Part shown: positions 55,404 through 64,000 of the stretch, piece after piece
How the letters are laid out: each line of letters begins with the position of its first letter
Position numbering within the stretch: the stretch's first letter is position 1
Origin: Bradyrhizobium sp. ORS 278
Lineage (GTDB): Bacteria; Pseudomonadota; Alphaproteobacteria; Rhizobiales; Xanthobacteraceae
Length of the DNA: 64,000 nucleotides
Reading direction: 5' to 3'
Assembly (NCBI RefSeq): GCF_000026145.1
Contig: NC_009445.1
Span: forward strand, 4,154,001-4,218,000
Notes under the pieces: generated by a model
Told to the model about the DNA's origin: nothing
The model's database searches: none
Seen by the model: only the letters and a program-made list of their open reading frames with translations
Program-made: the position numbers and the translations under genes

Positions 55404-56261
55404 TCAGGCCACGACCTCCAACACCAGCTCCATGGTCATCAGCACCGGATTGTCGCCGCGCACCAGGCGTCCCTGCGCCAGCGCGCCGGTGTAGTCCACC
55501 AGCGCGATGTCGAGCGAGGCTTCCGGACCATCCGCGCCCGCCGCAATGGCGCCGGATGCGATGGTCAACTCGGTTGCGAACGGCGCGACGATCATGCCAT
55601 CCGCAAAGCGCGCGCCGATGGTCGAGCCCACGCCGCCGCGGATCCGCGCTTCGCAAATACCATGGGTTCGGCAGAAGGCTTCGAGGCAGAAGGCGACATC
55701 CTGGTTCGGCCGCAGCCGCAATGCGAAGGCCCGGCAATCCGTGCTGGCGCCGCGGAGCCCGGCCAAGACCGGGCCGAACAGCTTGAAGCCTGTCTCTGGA
55801 TCAGGCTCCGCTGTGAAGAGCGCGCCGTCGATCCCGAAGGCCTCGACCTCGAAGGGTTCAGCGACCATCGTCTCATCCGGCAGGATGTGACCCCCGCCGG
55901 CGCGCCCGCCCTCTTCCGTCCACAGCGCGTGGCAATGAAAGAACGGCGCGCCGTCGCGTAGGCCGAGCGTCATGGTCCCGGTCGTCAGCCGGGTGACGCC
56001 CGTCGGCCGATGGGTCTCGCTGTAGAACGCCGCATGATCCGGCGTCTTCGACAACGCGGGCATGACATAAGCGAAAGGTCCGAGTGCGCCGCCTCGCATC
56101 TCCAGCACGCCACCGGCAAAACCTTCGCGCGCAAAGGCCCGATGCGCCGCTTGCAGCAGCGGTACGCCCGGATCCATCGTGAATCTGAAGCTGCGCCCGC
56201 GCGCCTCGACCCACTGAATGCGCTCCGCGACGGGCGCGCCGGGCTGGGTGATCGATCGCAT
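55404..56261 (-). CDS. Tandem PPC/DUF296-domain protein
   Basis: 285 residues with two PPC (DUF296) halves. The first (about 25-140) has FFHCHALWTEEGG..GGHILP, with His residues placed as in PPC metal sites; the second (about 165-285) is degenerate in this motif (DIALVDYTGALAQGRLVRGD). PPC proteins bind DNA in plants, but bacterial members are uncharacterised trimeric proteins. The start codon lies 6 bp after the acyl-CoA synthetase stop, so the two are one operon and probably one pathway. Confidence 0.75.
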   Translation of the reverse strand: MRSITQPGAPVAERIQWVEARGRSFRFTMDPGVPLLQAAHRAFAREGFAGGVLEMRGGALGPFAYVMPALSKTPDHAAFYSETHRPTGVTRLTTGTMTLGLRDGAPFFHCHALWTEEGGRAGGGHILPDETMVAEPFEVEAFGIDGALFTAEPDPETGFKLFGPVLAGLRGASTDCRAFALRLRPNQDVAFCLEAFCRTHGICEARIRGGVGSTIGARFADGMIVAPFATELTIASGAIAAGADGPEASLDIALVDYTGALAQGRLVRGDNPVLMTMELVLEVVA

Positions 56262-56267
56262 CGCGCG

Positions 56268-57863
56268 TCAGCCCTGCCTGGTGAGATCGAGCAGCCCGCG
56301 CGCCTCGAGCTCGTCGCGCACCAGGCGCTTCGGGATCTTGCCATAGCCGGATTTCGGCAAGCTCTCCCAGAAGAAGAACCGCTTGGGCATCTTGTAGCGC
56401 GGCAGCTTGGTCGCGAGATAGCCGGCGATGTCGCTCTCGCTCGGCGCTTTTGCGCCCTCGCGCGCGACGCAGACGGCGACGCCGACCTCGCCCCAGACCG
56501 GGTCGGGCACGCCGAGCACGGCGACCTCGCCGATATCCGGATGGGTCAGGATCTTTTCCTCGACCTCGCGCGGATAGATGTTGGAGCCGCCGGAGATGTA
56601 CATGTCGGAGGCGCGGCCGGTGATGTAGAGGAACCCCTGCGCGTCCATGTGACCGAGATCGCCGGTGCGGAACCAGCCATCGCGAAATGCCTTCGCGTTG
56701 GCCTCGGGATTGTCGTAGTAGCCCGCGAACACCGCCGGGCCGATGACGCAGATCTCGCCGGTCTCGCCCGGCTTCAGCTCGCGCCCCTGATCGTCCTGGA
56801 TCGAGACCTGCATGCCCGTGCGCTCATAACCGCAGCTGCCGATCCGCGCCTCGGGACCGTCCTCTTCCTCATGCGCAGGGGCCGGCAGCACGGTGATGTT
56901 GCCGGTCACCTCGCCAAGTCCGAAATACTGCACGATGACCTTGCCGAGCCGCGCCAGCGCGCGCTTCTGGTCCTCGCGATACATCGGCGCGCCGGCATAG
57001 ATGACATGGCGCAGCGAGGAGTGATCGAACTGATCGACCGCGGGGTGCTCGACCATCATCTTCAGGATGGTCGGCACCGTGAACAAATTGCTGATGCGAT
57101 GCCGCTCGATCAGGCGGAATGCCTCGGCGATGTCGAACTTCTCGCTCGGCAGCAGCACCGTCTTGGCGCCCCGCGCGCTCTGCATCAGCTGGTGCACGCC
57201 GGCGCCATGCGACAGCGGCGCCACGACGAGAGAGGCGTCATGCTCGGTGGTGCCGGGCGTGAGATCGGCGAGATGGTTGGTGATGACGAAGGCCATCTGG
57301 CCGTGGGTGAGCACAGCCGCTTTCGAGCGGCCCGTCGTGCCCGAGGTGAAGAAGAACCAGCAGGGATCGTCGTGCTCGACAGTAGCATTCGCGACGTCGG
57401 CGCCGGCATGGGCCTTGATCGCGTCGGAGACCGAGCGCGTGCCGAAGCTGCCGCCGTCGCCGATGCGCCACGTGAACGTGGCGCTCGTCACCGCTGCGGC
57501 ATGCTCGGGAAAATCGACATGGCAGAGAAACGCCTTGGCGCCAGAGGCGGTCGCGAGATAGGCGACCTCGTCCGGCATCAGGCGAAAATTGGTGGGTACC
57601 CACACCGCGCCGAGCCGGAACGCGGCGAACATCGAGACGAACATCTCCTCGCAGTTCTTGGAATGCACCAGGATGCGATCGCCCTTGCTGATCCCCTGCT
57701 CCGCCAGCGCCGCCGCCAGCGCCGACACCATCGTATCGATTTCCCGCCAGCTCCAGGAGCGCTCGCCCCACACGAACCCGATGCGGTCGCCGAGGCGGCG
57801 GCCGTTCTGCGTCACGATGTGTGCGAGGTTCATCACCCGGCGGGACATGCGCAGCTGTGTCAT
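56268..57863 (-). CDS. Acyl-CoA synthetase (AMP-binding family)
   Basis: 531 residues. Activates a carboxylic acid to its CoA thioester through an acyl-AMP. Motifs: FFFTSGTTGRSKAAVLTHGQ (P-loop), YFGLGEVTGN, GWFRTGDLGHMDAQGFLYIT, GRASDMYISGGSNIYPREVE and catalytic Lys in KSGYGKIPKR. The substrate is probably an aliphatic or aryl acid; not predictable by eye. ATG 57863 (MTQLRMSRRVMNLAHIV) is chosen over the open upstream frame. Followed by the PPC-domain gene. Confidence 0.9.
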   Translation of the reverse strand: MTQLRMSRRVMNLAHIVTQNGRRLGDRIGFVWGERSWSWREIDTMVSALAAALAEQGISKGDRILVHSKNCEEMFVSMFAAFRLGAVWVPTNFRLMPDEVAYLATASGAKAFLCHVDFPEHAAAVTSATFTWRIGDGGSFGTRSVSDAIKAHAGADVANATVEHDDPCWFFFTSGTTGRSKAAVLTHGQMAFVITNHLADLTPGTTEHDASLVVAPLSHGAGVHQLMQSARGAKTVLLPSEKFDIAEAFRLIERHRISNLFTVPTILKMMVEHPAVDQFDHSSLRHVIYAGAPMYREDQKRALARLGKVIVQYFGLGEVTGNITVLPAPAHEEEDGPEARIGSCGYERTGMQVSIQDDQGRELKPGETGEICVIGPAVFAGYYDNPEANAKAFRDGWFRTGDLGHMDAQGFLYITGRASDMYISGGSNIYPREVEEKILTHPDIGEVAVLGVPDPVWGEVGVAVCVAREGAKAPSESDIAGYLATKLPRYKMPKRFFFWESLPKSGYGKIPKRLVRDELEARGLLDLTRQG

Positions 57864-58335
57864 CGACGAGCCCTCGTGCTGATCGCGCGGATGAACAGAC
57901 CCGTGAACAGACTCATATGGCGGCGTCCCCTCGATCGATCCGTCGGGCGATCTCAGCCGCCCGTTACCATCAGGCCTGTTTATCGTGCTCCGCCGCGCCC
58001 TCGCAAGGCCGCCCTGCCCATCGCTCCCATGCGGCTGCAGGGCGGTCGCACACGGCGTGGCGGCCAACCTGCTTCCGCGTCATCATGGCCGGGCCTGTCC
58101 CGGCGGTCCACGTCGCCCAGCACGCGTGGAAGGACGGGGATGCCCGTAACCAGCCCGGGCATGACGGAGCAACAAGCTGGCCCGCATTCGTGCAGCGATG
58201 CGCCATGTTTTCACATGCGGCAACCACTCCATGCGGTGAAGTCGTTCGAACAAATGCCGAGCCCGTGCGACAAACCCGTGCCGGCTGCGCATTCCCTGCA
58301 TGTCACCGCGCGCCAAATCTGATTTGAGGACACCT
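57864..58335. other. Divergent gap with a palindromic element
   Basis: 472 bp between the acyl-CoA synthetase and DUF3828 genes. A diverged palindrome at about 58078-58166 (CGTCATCATGGCCGGGC ... GCCCGGGCATGACG) may be a further dispersed repeat. No gene seen. Confidence 0.5.
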
Positions 58336-58878
58336 ATGATCGATCGTCGCTTCGTGCTTCTCGGCCTCGCCGGCGTGCTCGCCACGTCCCAGCTGCACGC
58401 GCAGACCACGGCCGCCAACGAGCCCGCCGGCATCATGACCGCGATCTACACCCGCGTCGCCAAGGGCAAGGGCGAGGACGGCGGCAACTTCGTCATTGGA
58501 GACAAGGCGGCGCGCGCAAAATACCTGTCGAAGGCGCTGGCCGCCCAATGGGCCAAGATGGATGCCCGCACGCCCAAGGGCGAAGTCGGCGCGGTCGATT
58601 TCGATCCGATCACCAATTCGCAGGATCCGGATGTCGCCTCGTTCAAGGTGGTTTCGGAGACGCAGGAGGCCGACAAGGCGACCATCGCCGTCACCATCAC
58701 CGGCCATCGGCTGGAGCGCAAGGAACAGGCCGACAACGTCATTCGTTACGACTTCGCGCGCGATGCCCGCCAATGGAAGATCGACGACATCCGCGGCGCC
58801 ATCGACGGCAAGCCGTGGTCGATCCGCGACATGCTGGCCGAGTTCATCAAGCTCACCGACAAATCGAAACGAAGGTAG
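58336..58878 (+). CDS. Exported DUF3828-type protein
   Basis: 180 residues. Signal peptide MIDRRFVLLGLAGVLATSQL (cut after HA), then a DUF3828-like body: KYLSKALAAQWAKMDARTPK, GEVGAVDFDPITNSQDPDVA and WKIDDIRGAIDGKPWSIRDM. Family function unknown; fold resembles NTF2-like periplasmic proteins. The GNAT gene starts 18 bp downstream, so co-transcription is likely. Confidence 0.75.
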   Translation: MIDRRFVLLGLAGVLATSQLHAQTTAANEPAGIMTAIYTRVAKGKGEDGGNFVIGDKAARAKYLSKALAAQWAKMDARTPKGEVGAVDFDPITNSQDPDVASFKVVSETQEADKATIAVTITGHRLERKEQADNVIRYDFARDARQWKIDDIRGAIDGKPWSIRDMLAEFIKLTDKSKRR

Positions 58879-58896
58879 CGCCCAAGAGGAGTGACC

Positions 58897-59169
58897 ATGA
58901 CCGCCGTTCGCGACAACAAGGCCGAGAGCCGCTTCGAGCTCGACGTCGAAGGCAGCCTCGCCTTCGCCAATTATCGCGCGACGCCGCAGGCGGTCATCAT
59001 CACCCACACCGAGACGCCGCGTCCGCTGCGCGGGCGCGGCATTGCCTCCGAACTGGTCAAGGGCGCGCTGGAGCTGATCCGTGCCGACGGCCGCAAGGTC
59101 GCGGCGGGCTGCAGCTTCGTCGCAGATTACCTCCGTGACCATCCGGAGAACCGGGACATCATGGCTTGA
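58897..59169 (+). CDS. Small YjdJ-type GNAT N-acetyltransferase
   Basis: 90 residues. A minimal GNAT (GCN5-related, PF14542 group): FELDVEGSLAFANYRATPQA, ITHTETPRPLRGRGIASELV with the acetyl-CoA pyrophosphate loop RGRGIA, and KVAAGCSFVADYLRDHPE. Substrate unknown. ATG 58897 has GGAG five bases upstream; GTG 58891 is in frame but less likely. Confidence 0.88.
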   Translation: MTAVRDNKAESRFELDVEGSLAFANYRATPQAVIITHTETPRPLRGRGIASELVKGALELIRADGRKVAAGCSFVADYLRDHPENRDIMA

Positions 59170-59285
59170 CGGACCCGTAGAACTACCGAGCGTGATGATT
59201 GAAGGCCGCGCTTTAACTCCATGGTGACCCGGATGGATCAGCAATTCCCCGCCGTACAAACAACCAGACCAACGGGGAGAGGCAC

Positions 59286-59450
59286 ATGTTCATCACGGCC
59301 ATTTTCGACGTTCTCAAGCGCTACGTCCACTATCGCACCCAGCTCGCTTATGTCGACCAGCTCGACGAGCGCACGCTGCGCGACATCGGCTTTACCCGCG
59401 ACCAGCTTCACGCCGAAGCCTGGGAGCGCGCCGCTTTCGTGCACGCCTGA
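59286..59450 (+). CDS. DUF1127 micro-protein 1
   Basis: 54 residues: MFITAIFDVLKRYVHYRTQL, then the DUF1127 core LDERTLRDIGFTRDQL and a short tail ending VHA. GGGGAGAGGCAC precedes the ATG. DUF1127 proteins are small, often Arg-rich, and have been linked with RNA binding and phosphate or stress responses in alphaproteobacteria. A terminator follows. Confidence 0.8.
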   Translation: MFITAIFDVLKRYVHYRTQLAYVDQLDERTLRDIGFTRDQLHAEAWERAAFVHA

Positions 59451-59506
59451 GGCGCTCACGTGCCGACGCGCAGCGCATCAGCAAACACCACATCATCAGA
59501 TACGAC

Positions 59507-59535
59507 AAAGGCCCGCACGATGGCGGGCCTTTCGC
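59507..59535. terminator. Bidirectional intrinsic terminator
   Basis: AAAGGCCCGC-ACGATG-GCGGGCCTTT, with A-run and T-run on opposite sides, between the convergent DUF1127 and DUF3597 genes. Confidence 0.8.
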
Positions 59536-59559
59536 TTTCTTGGAGTTGAGACCGCAAGC

Positions 59560-59973
59560 TCAGTGCTTGATCTCTGGCGGCAGCTTGCCGCCATTGGCCG
59601 CGAGCTTGCTCATGACCTGCTTGTGCAGCCAGACATTCATGCTGGCGGAATCGTTGGTGTCGCCGGTGTAGCCGAGCTCCTTGGCGAGCTCCTTGCGGGC
59701 CGCCAGGCTCGAATCGATGTCGAGCGCCTTCATCAGGTCGACGATCGAGGCTCGCCACTCCAGCTTCTCGTGCTTGGCGGCCGCGGCCTTGTCGACGATC
59801 GCAGCCACATCGACGCTTTGCGGCGCTGCAGCAGGCGCAGCCGCCGGAGCCGCGGCGGTGCTGGTGTCAGCCGCCGGCGCGCTGCCGCCTGCAGCGGGCG
59901 AACCGCCGCCGGCCGGCGCAGCCTCGGCGTGATGGCCGAAAATCGCGCCCATGATCTTTCCGAAAACGCTCAT
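59560..59973 (-). CDS. DUF3597-type protein
   Basis: 137 residues. MSVFGKIMGAIFGHHAEA, an Ala/Pro/Gly-rich linker (20-52), then a folded domain VDVAAIVDKAAAAKHEKLEW, SIVDLMKALDIDSSLAARKE, LAKELGYTGDTNDSASMNVW and the end LAANGGKLPPEIKH, typical of DUF3597 (LysM-like small fold). Function unknown. GGGAG lies seven bases before ATG 59973. Confidence 0.85.
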   Translation of the reverse strand: MSVFGKIMGAIFGHHAEAAPAGGGSPAAGGSAPAADTSTAAAPAAAPAAAPQSVDVAAIVDKAAAAKHEKLEWRASIVDLMKALDIDSSLAARKELAKELGYTGDTNDSASMNVWLHKQVMSKLAANGGKLPPEIKH

Positions 59974-60374
59974 CAATGGCTCCCAATGGATAGTGATCGA
60001 ACGAAGAACTCGTCAGGCGGTGTTCCGTTGCGGAGCTGCCCGTCACAGTCCGTTCGCTCCCCGGTCATCCGCCAGCCTGAACACGGCGACGGTTGTGAAG
60101 CTTACCGAAGGCGGAATGACGGCGGAATGACTTTGTCTGGGGAATGCGCAGCTTCATGGCGCTGCCCATTGGTTATAATGCACCGCGGCATTCACAGCCT
60201 TCACCGAGGCGTGAGTAGGCGCCGTCACGTTCGTCACTATGCTTCTCGCTTCCGTTCGCGCATGGCCGTCCCCGGGTTCGTCGCGTCTGGCCATCCGCGA
60301 TCCGTCCAACGACAAGCGCAGCCCAGCCTGCGGGGTTGGGAAGCGCCTCATGAGGTATGAGGGAGCGAACGACG
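59974..60374. other. Non-coding gap before the DUF2189 gene
   Basis: 401 bp without a gene. It contains a perfect TATAAT at 60174-60179 with a poor -35, a possible promoter for the membrane protein downstream. Confidence 0.4.
60174..60179 (+). promoter_or_regulatory. Possible -10 box (TATAAT)
   Basis: A perfect -10 hexamer in GC-rich DNA, 196 bp before the next ATG; no convincing -35 at 16-18 bp. Confidence 0.25.
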
Positions 60375-61286
60375 ATGGCAACCTATCACAGCAATGTCGC
60401 AGCACACGTCCGGCCCGCCGACGAGGTCGCGGCCGAGATCACGATTCGCAAGATCGACTTTTCCAGTCTCATGCGCGCGCTGCGGCTTGGCTGGGACGAC
60501 TTCAAGGCTGTTCCAAGCCACGCTTTGATGCTGTGCGCGATCTATCCCGTGCTTGGCCTCGTACTGGCGCGTGCCGTGTTCGGCTATGCGGTGCTGCCGC
60601 TGCTGTTCCCGTTGGCTGCCGGCTTTGCCCTGCTCGGTCCGTTCGCCGCACTCGGGCTCTACGAACTATCGAGCCGGCGCGACCGCGGCGAAGAGGCCGG
60701 CGCCTGGGACGCGTTCGAGGTGCTGCGCTCGCCGTCGTTCGGCTCGATGCTGGGCCTCGGCACCCTGCTGCTGGCGCTGTTCGTGACCTGGGTAGCGACC
60801 GCGCAGGCGATCTATGTGGCGGTGTTCGGCTATGGCGGCGCCGCGGGTGTGAGCGATTTCGTTCAGCGTGTCTTCACCACGCCGCAAGGATGGTGGCTGA
60901 TGGCGGTCGGCTGCGGCGCGGGCTTCCTGTTCGCGCTGCTGGCGCTGTGCCTCAGCATCGTGTCCTTCCCCTTGATGCTCGACCGGCACGCCGGCGCGCT
61001 CGAAGCGGTCGTGACCTCGCTGCGGGTCGTGGCGCAGAATCCAGTCCCCGTCGCCACCTGGGGCCTCATCGTCGCGGTGCTGCTGGTCGCCGGCACGATC
61101 CCGTTCTTTCTCGGCTTGGCCGTCGTCATCCCCGTGCTCGGCCATGCCACCTGGCATCTCTACCGCGAGGCGATCGCAATCCATCCGGATGCGGCTGAGA
61201 TCGTGCCGCCGGCGCCGCGTCCGTCGAAGCCGGCCGCCGATTTCCCGGCCAACCTCTTCCCATGGCGCTCGCGTGACCAGATGTGA
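60375..61286 (+). CDS. DUF2189 integral membrane protein
   Basis: 303 residues with six or so membrane segments. The cytoplasmic start ITIRKIDFSSLMRALRLGWD and DFKAVPSHALMLCAIYPVLG followed by PLLFPLAAGFALLGPFAALG are DUF2189 hallmarks; later segments WWLMAVGCGAGFLFALLALC and GLIVAVLLVAGTIPFFLGLA. Transport or envelope role unknown; family members often sit near cytochrome oxidase genes, none here. GGGAG precedes ATG 60375. Confidence 0.88.
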   Translation: MATYHSNVAAHVRPADEVAAEITIRKIDFSSLMRALRLGWDDFKAVPSHALMLCAIYPVLGLVLARAVFGYAVLPLLFPLAAGFALLGPFAALGLYELSSRRDRGEEAGAWDAFEVLRSPSFGSMLGLGTLLLALFVTWVATAQAIYVAVFGYGGAAGVSDFVQRVFTTPQGWWLMAVGCGAGFLFALLALCLSIVSFPLMLDRHAGALEAVVTSLRVVAQNPVPVATWGLIVAVLLVAGTIPFFLGLAVVIPVLGHATWHLYREAIAIHPDAAEIVPPAPRPSKPAADFPANLFPWRSRDQM

Positions 61287-61489
61287 GGACAACTGCAAGA
61301 ACGTGCTTTTGCCGCCGGCCTTCGGGCCGGCGGCTGTGTTGCGCAACGCCGGATGGAGGCTGAAAGCGCAGAGGCGGCTCACGAAAACCGACGCCAACGT
61401 GATCGGGCGGCCTTGTTGCTGCCGCGGTTACGCCCGACATGGAGCAGGCCCCCACGCCGATTTGATGCCATTGCCGTCCAGGTGTTTCG

Positions 61490-62305
61490 ATGACCGTCCG
61501 CTTTCTCTCTGCTTCCGCCTGCCTTTTCGTCCTGATCGCCCTCTCCTCGCCAGCCACTGCGGCCGTTCCCTGCGGTAGCGGCAACTTCGACAGCTGGCTT
61601 GCTGAGTTCAAGACGGAGGCCGCGGCCAAGGGCATTTCGCAGCCTACGATCAACGCGGCGCTGAACGGCCTCACGTCCGACCCGAGCGTGCTCAACCGGG
61701 ACCACAGCCAGAAGGTGTTCAGCCAGACGTTCGAGGAGTTCTCCGGCCGCATGGTGCCGCCGCGGCTGACCCGCGGCTCAAACATGCTGAAGCAGTACGG
61801 GTCGGTGCTGTCGCGGATCGAGCAGGCCTATGGCGTGCCCGGCGAGGTGCTGGTCGCGATCTGGGGGCTCGAGACCGATTTTGGCGTCAATGTCGGCAAG
61901 TTTCCGACCATCCGCTCGCTCGCGACGCTGGCCTATGACTGCCGCCGCGCCGAGCAGTTCCGCGGTGAGCTGCTCGACGCGCTGCGCATCGTCGACCGCG
62001 GCGACCTGCAGCCGGCCGAAATGCGCGGCGCCTGGGCCGGCGAGATCGGCCAGACGCAGTTCATGCCGTCGTCCTGGATCAAATATGCCGTCGATTTCGA
62101 CGGCAACGGCAAGCGCGATCTGATCCGCAGCGCGCCCGACGTGCTCGCCTCCACCGCCAATTATCTGAAGGGCTATGGCTGGCAGAAGGGCAAGGACTGG
62201 GAGCCGGGCAGCCCGAACTTCGCGGTCATTCAGCAGTGGAACAAAAGCGAGGTCTATGCGCGGACGATCGCGACCTTCGCCACCCAACTGGCGCACGCGC
62301 CCTAG
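61490..62305 (+). CDS. MltB-family lytic murein transglycosylase
   Basis: 271 residues. Signal peptide ([20 protein letters not shown]), then [18 protein letters not shown], the catalytic Glu in [17 protein letters not shown], and the family core [20 protein letters not shown] with FDGNGKRDL. It cleaves peptidoglycan with formation of 1,6-anhydro ends. It is the short alphaproteobacterial form lacking the C-terminal peptidoglycan-binding domain. ATG 61490 starts the signal peptide. Confidence 0.92.
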   Translation: MTVRFLSASACLFVLIALSSPATAAVPCGSGNFDSWLAEFKTEAAAKGISQPTINAALNGLTSDPSVLNRDHSQKVFSQTFEEFSGRMVPPRLTRGSNMLKQYGSVLSRIEQAYGVPGEVLVAIWGLETDFGVNVGKFPTIRSLATLAYDCRRAEQFRGELLDALRIVDRGDLQPAEMRGAWAGEIGQTQFMPSSWIKYAVDFDGNGKRDLIRSAPDVLASTANYLKGYGWQKGKDWEPGSPNFAVIQQWNKSEVYARTIATFATQLAHAP

Positions 62306-62376
62306 GCTGGGCGGGACAACGGCCGACCGCGCAATTCGGCCGGCCGCTCATTCACAGATGCGGGCAGATGCGCCGG

Positions 62377-62643
62377 TTACTTGATCATCCCGACATGCAT
62401 TGCCTTAGTCAGATGCATGCTGCACGCGCCCATCTTGCCGCTCAGCAGCGCATCCTGGGCGGCAGCGATCTCCTTTTGGGCTTCCCAGCGCGCATCGCCG
62501 TCGGCCATCGCCTCGATCGCCGTTTCGGTCTTTTCCAGATTGGCCCCGCTGCAGCCGGCCCCATGCATCCTCGCCGCCTGAGCCGGCCCGAACCCGATCA
62601 CGGCCGCGGTCATGAGCGCGGCCCCCAACAATTTGCTCTTCAT
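62377..62643 (-). CDS. Small exported protein of unknown function
   Basis: 88 residues. Signal peptide ([20 protein letters not shown], cut at AQA), then an all-helical mature part with Cys in [11 protein letters not shown] and [11 protein letters not shown] that could form a disulfide. Met/His/Cys-rich ends (ARMHGAG and MHVGMIK) might bind metal. GAGGAA precedes ATG 62643. Confidence 0.7.
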   Translation of the reverse strand: MKSKLLGAALMTAAVIGFGPAQAARMHGAGCSGANLEKTETAIEAMADGDARWEAQKEIAAAQDALLSGKMGACSMHLTKAMHVGMIK

Positions 62644-63023
62644 TGTTTTTCCTCGCTGGTACGGCGGCCTCGGCATCATCGCCGAAATCCGCGACACTTT
62701 GTCGCACCATCGCGAGAGTCGGGCGAAATGAAATCCCTGCGAGCTGTGCGTGATCGCGAACTTCCGTTCAGGAGCAGGACAAAAAATGAATTATTATTCA
62801 TGCACCCTCACTCATGCGTTTGGGCGCGAGCCATAAGGGACGCAGCCCGCGGAGGTTCGTCGGAGGACCGGCGGCCGCAAGACCGGATATTTCGATCGAT
62901 CAGATCAAACGAGCGATTGAAAAGCCGCATGATTACGGGGCCTTCGATCGATCGCTCAACTGCTGGGCGACCCTGCCCGATTCTTACCCAAGCGTTACCC
63001 AAGCTATGCGCCGACGGTTTAGC

Positions 63024-63057
63024 TGCATCGCAACATCAACGCTTCTGCATCGCAACA
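63024..63057 (+). promoter_or_regulatory. Two 12-nt direct repeats before DUF1127 gene 2
   Basis: TGCATCGCAACA at 63024-63035 and 63046-63057, 22 bp apart (two helical turns), 72 bp before the ATG. Candidate activator site. Confidence 0.4.
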
Positions 63058-63128
63058 ATCTCTTCTATGTTCATTTCAACGATGAAGTTCCGACGAAGAA
63101 CTGAATCGAGAACTAAAGGAGATTTCTC

Positions 63129-63281
63129 ATGTTGCTCTCGCTCATCCGCATGGTTCAGGCGTTCCGTGAGTATCAGCGCAACGTTGCCGAGCTGTCGCAG
63201 CTCAGCGATCGCGAACTCGCCGACATCGGTCTCGACCGTTCGGACATTCCGCGCGTTGCCGCTGGTCACTACAACGGCTGA
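63129..63281 (+). CDS. DUF1127 micro-protein 2
   Basis: 50 residues: [20 protein letters not shown], then the DUF1127 core [20 protein letters not shown] and a tail RVAAGHYNG. The core matches the classic YjiS-like form better than micro-protein 1. AAGGAG lies seven bases before the ATG. Confidence 0.85.
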   Translation: MLLSLIRMVQAFREYQRNVAELSQLSDRELADIGLDRSDIPRVAAGHYNG

Positions 63282-63438
63282 TCAGCCACCTTCCGATATC
63301 GACCGGACATCGCCCGCCTCGTCGCGGGCGTTGCCGTTTTCGGACCCCCTCGCGGCGTCTGCCACACGCGCCGGGTTTCTCGCCCTGACACTCACTCGCG
63401 CATTTTCACCGCCCGGGAAAAGCGCTACCTGTCCCGCG

Positions 63439-64000
63439 ATGACAGGGACCAAATCACCTACGAATACCGTTCACGTGATCGGCGCCGGCCTCGCCGGCTC
63501 CGAGGCTGCGTGGCAACTCGCCGAGGCCGGCATCGACGTGGTGCTGCACGAGATGCGGCCGGACCGCATGACCGAGGCGCATCGCACGGCGACGCCCGCC
63601 GAGCTCGTGTGCTCCAATTCCTTCCGCTCCGACGATGCCGCCAACAATGCCGTCGGCCTGCTGCACGCCGAAATGCGCCGGCTCGGCTCGCTGATCATGC
63701 GGGCCGCCGATGCCAACCAGGTCCCGGCCGGTGGCGCGCTGGCCGTCGACCGCGACAGCTTCGCGGCGGCCGTCGCAACGGCTCTGCAGGGCCATCCACG
63801 CATCGAGCTGCGCCGCGGCGAGATCACCGGCCTGCCTCCCGCCGAGTGGGCGAACGTGATAATCGCGACCGGCCCCCTGACCTCCCAGCCGCTGGCCGAC
63901 GCGATTCGCGCCCTGACCGACGAGAGCGCGCTCGCCTTCTTCGACGCCATTGCGCCGATCGTGCACAAGGACACGATCGACATGTCGAAGGCCTGGTTCC
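63439..64000 (+). CDS. trmFO: TrmFO, folate-dependent tRNA (uracil-54) methyltransferase, 5' part
   Basis: The first 187 codons; the gene runs off the window (family length about 450-480). It methylates U54 of tRNA using methylene-THF and FAD. The FAD-binding start [25 protein letters not shown], then [20 protein letters not shown] and [13 protein letters not shown] with [15 protein letters not shown] are diagnostic. ATG 63439 precedes the dinucleotide-binding fold by 11 residues. Confidence 0.95.
   Translation, partial: MTGTKSPTNTVHVIGAGLAGSEAAWQLAEAGIDVVLHEMRPDRMTEAHRTATPAELVCSNSFRSDDAANNAVGLLHAEMRRLGSLIMRAADANQVPAGGALAVDRDSFAAAVATALQGHPRIELRRGEITGLPPAEWANVIIATGPLTSQPLADAIRALTDESALAFFDAIAPIVHKDTIDMSKAWF

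Noticed and set aside
56010..58322. 770-codon open frame on +, antisense to the acyl-CoA synthetase
   Set aside because: AMP-binding motifs lie on -; shadow composition.
62814..63104. 96-codon + frame before DUF1127 gene 2
   Set aside because: No ribosome site, shadow-like composition, and it overlaps the probable promoter region with the direct repeats.
63312..63335. Terminator after DUF1127 gene 2 (GCCCGC/GCGGGC)
   Set aside because: Only 6 bp with no contiguous T-run; too weak to call.

Overview
The window is about 64 kb of GC-rich DNA from an alphaproteobacterium of the Rhizobiales, most likely Bradyrhizobium or a close relative such as Rhodopseudomonas. The grounds are the gene order gyrA-coaD-two cyclophilins-queA-tgt, an array of Omp25/Omp31-like barrels sharing an ADLxxRxYxKAP start, LexA boxes of the alphaproteobacterial GTTC-N7-GTTC type, a CtrA box, two DUF1127 micro-proteins, and several families of dispersed palindromes I associate with Bradyrhizobium. 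No rRNA, tRNA, CRISPR array, transposase or prophage was seen.

Left part (1-13092): a candidate surface-protein export and modification locus, all on +. It begins inside a type I secretion adaptor (HlyD), followed by a TibC/BAHT-like heptosyltransferase fused to a TPR-like tail, two paralogous large Gly/Ala/Asn-rich proteins with ~500-residue modules and a His-rich C terminus, and a 1.4-kb-codon protein carrying two TPR-sulfotransferase modules. I infer that the repeat proteins are cargo that is exported and glycosylated and/or sulfated. This is the best candidate here for an undescribed system.

13.7-27 kb: a formyltransferase, small exported proteins, a DMT exporter, a tandem pair of caspase-fold proteins with peptidoglycan-binding-like tails, then on - a tightly overlapping clock-type operon (receiver-like protein, KaiB, KaiC, hybrid histidine kinase; no KaiA), a BrnA-like orphan antitoxin, cysK and a small zinc-ribbon protein.

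27-40 kb: housekeeping genes tgt, asd, queA, two peptidyl-prolyl isomerases, coaD, gyrA, a LysR/aldo-keto reductase pair and ssb. The asd leader holds a sigma70-like promoter, an almost leaderless 23-codon ORF rich in Thr and Lys codons, and a strong intrinsic terminator just before asd: a candidate attenuator of aspartate-family amino acid synthesis.

40-53 kb: ssb and uvrA diverge, each behind a LexA box, but are separated by five tandem outer-membrane barrels and a two-gene operon of unknown function. After uvrA come a HAD phosphatase bracketed by two copies of one palindrome, then a beta-propeller and an SRPBCC protein.

53-64 kb: a UPF0149/SEC-C protein, an 830-bp non-coding stretch with two structured repeats, an AAA ATPase, an acyl-CoA synthetase/PPC-domain operon, small proteins of the DUF3828, GNAT, DUF1127, DUF3597 and DUF2189 families, an MltB-type lytic transglycosylase, and the 5' part of trmFO. 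Assignments were made by reading motifs; no database search was run.
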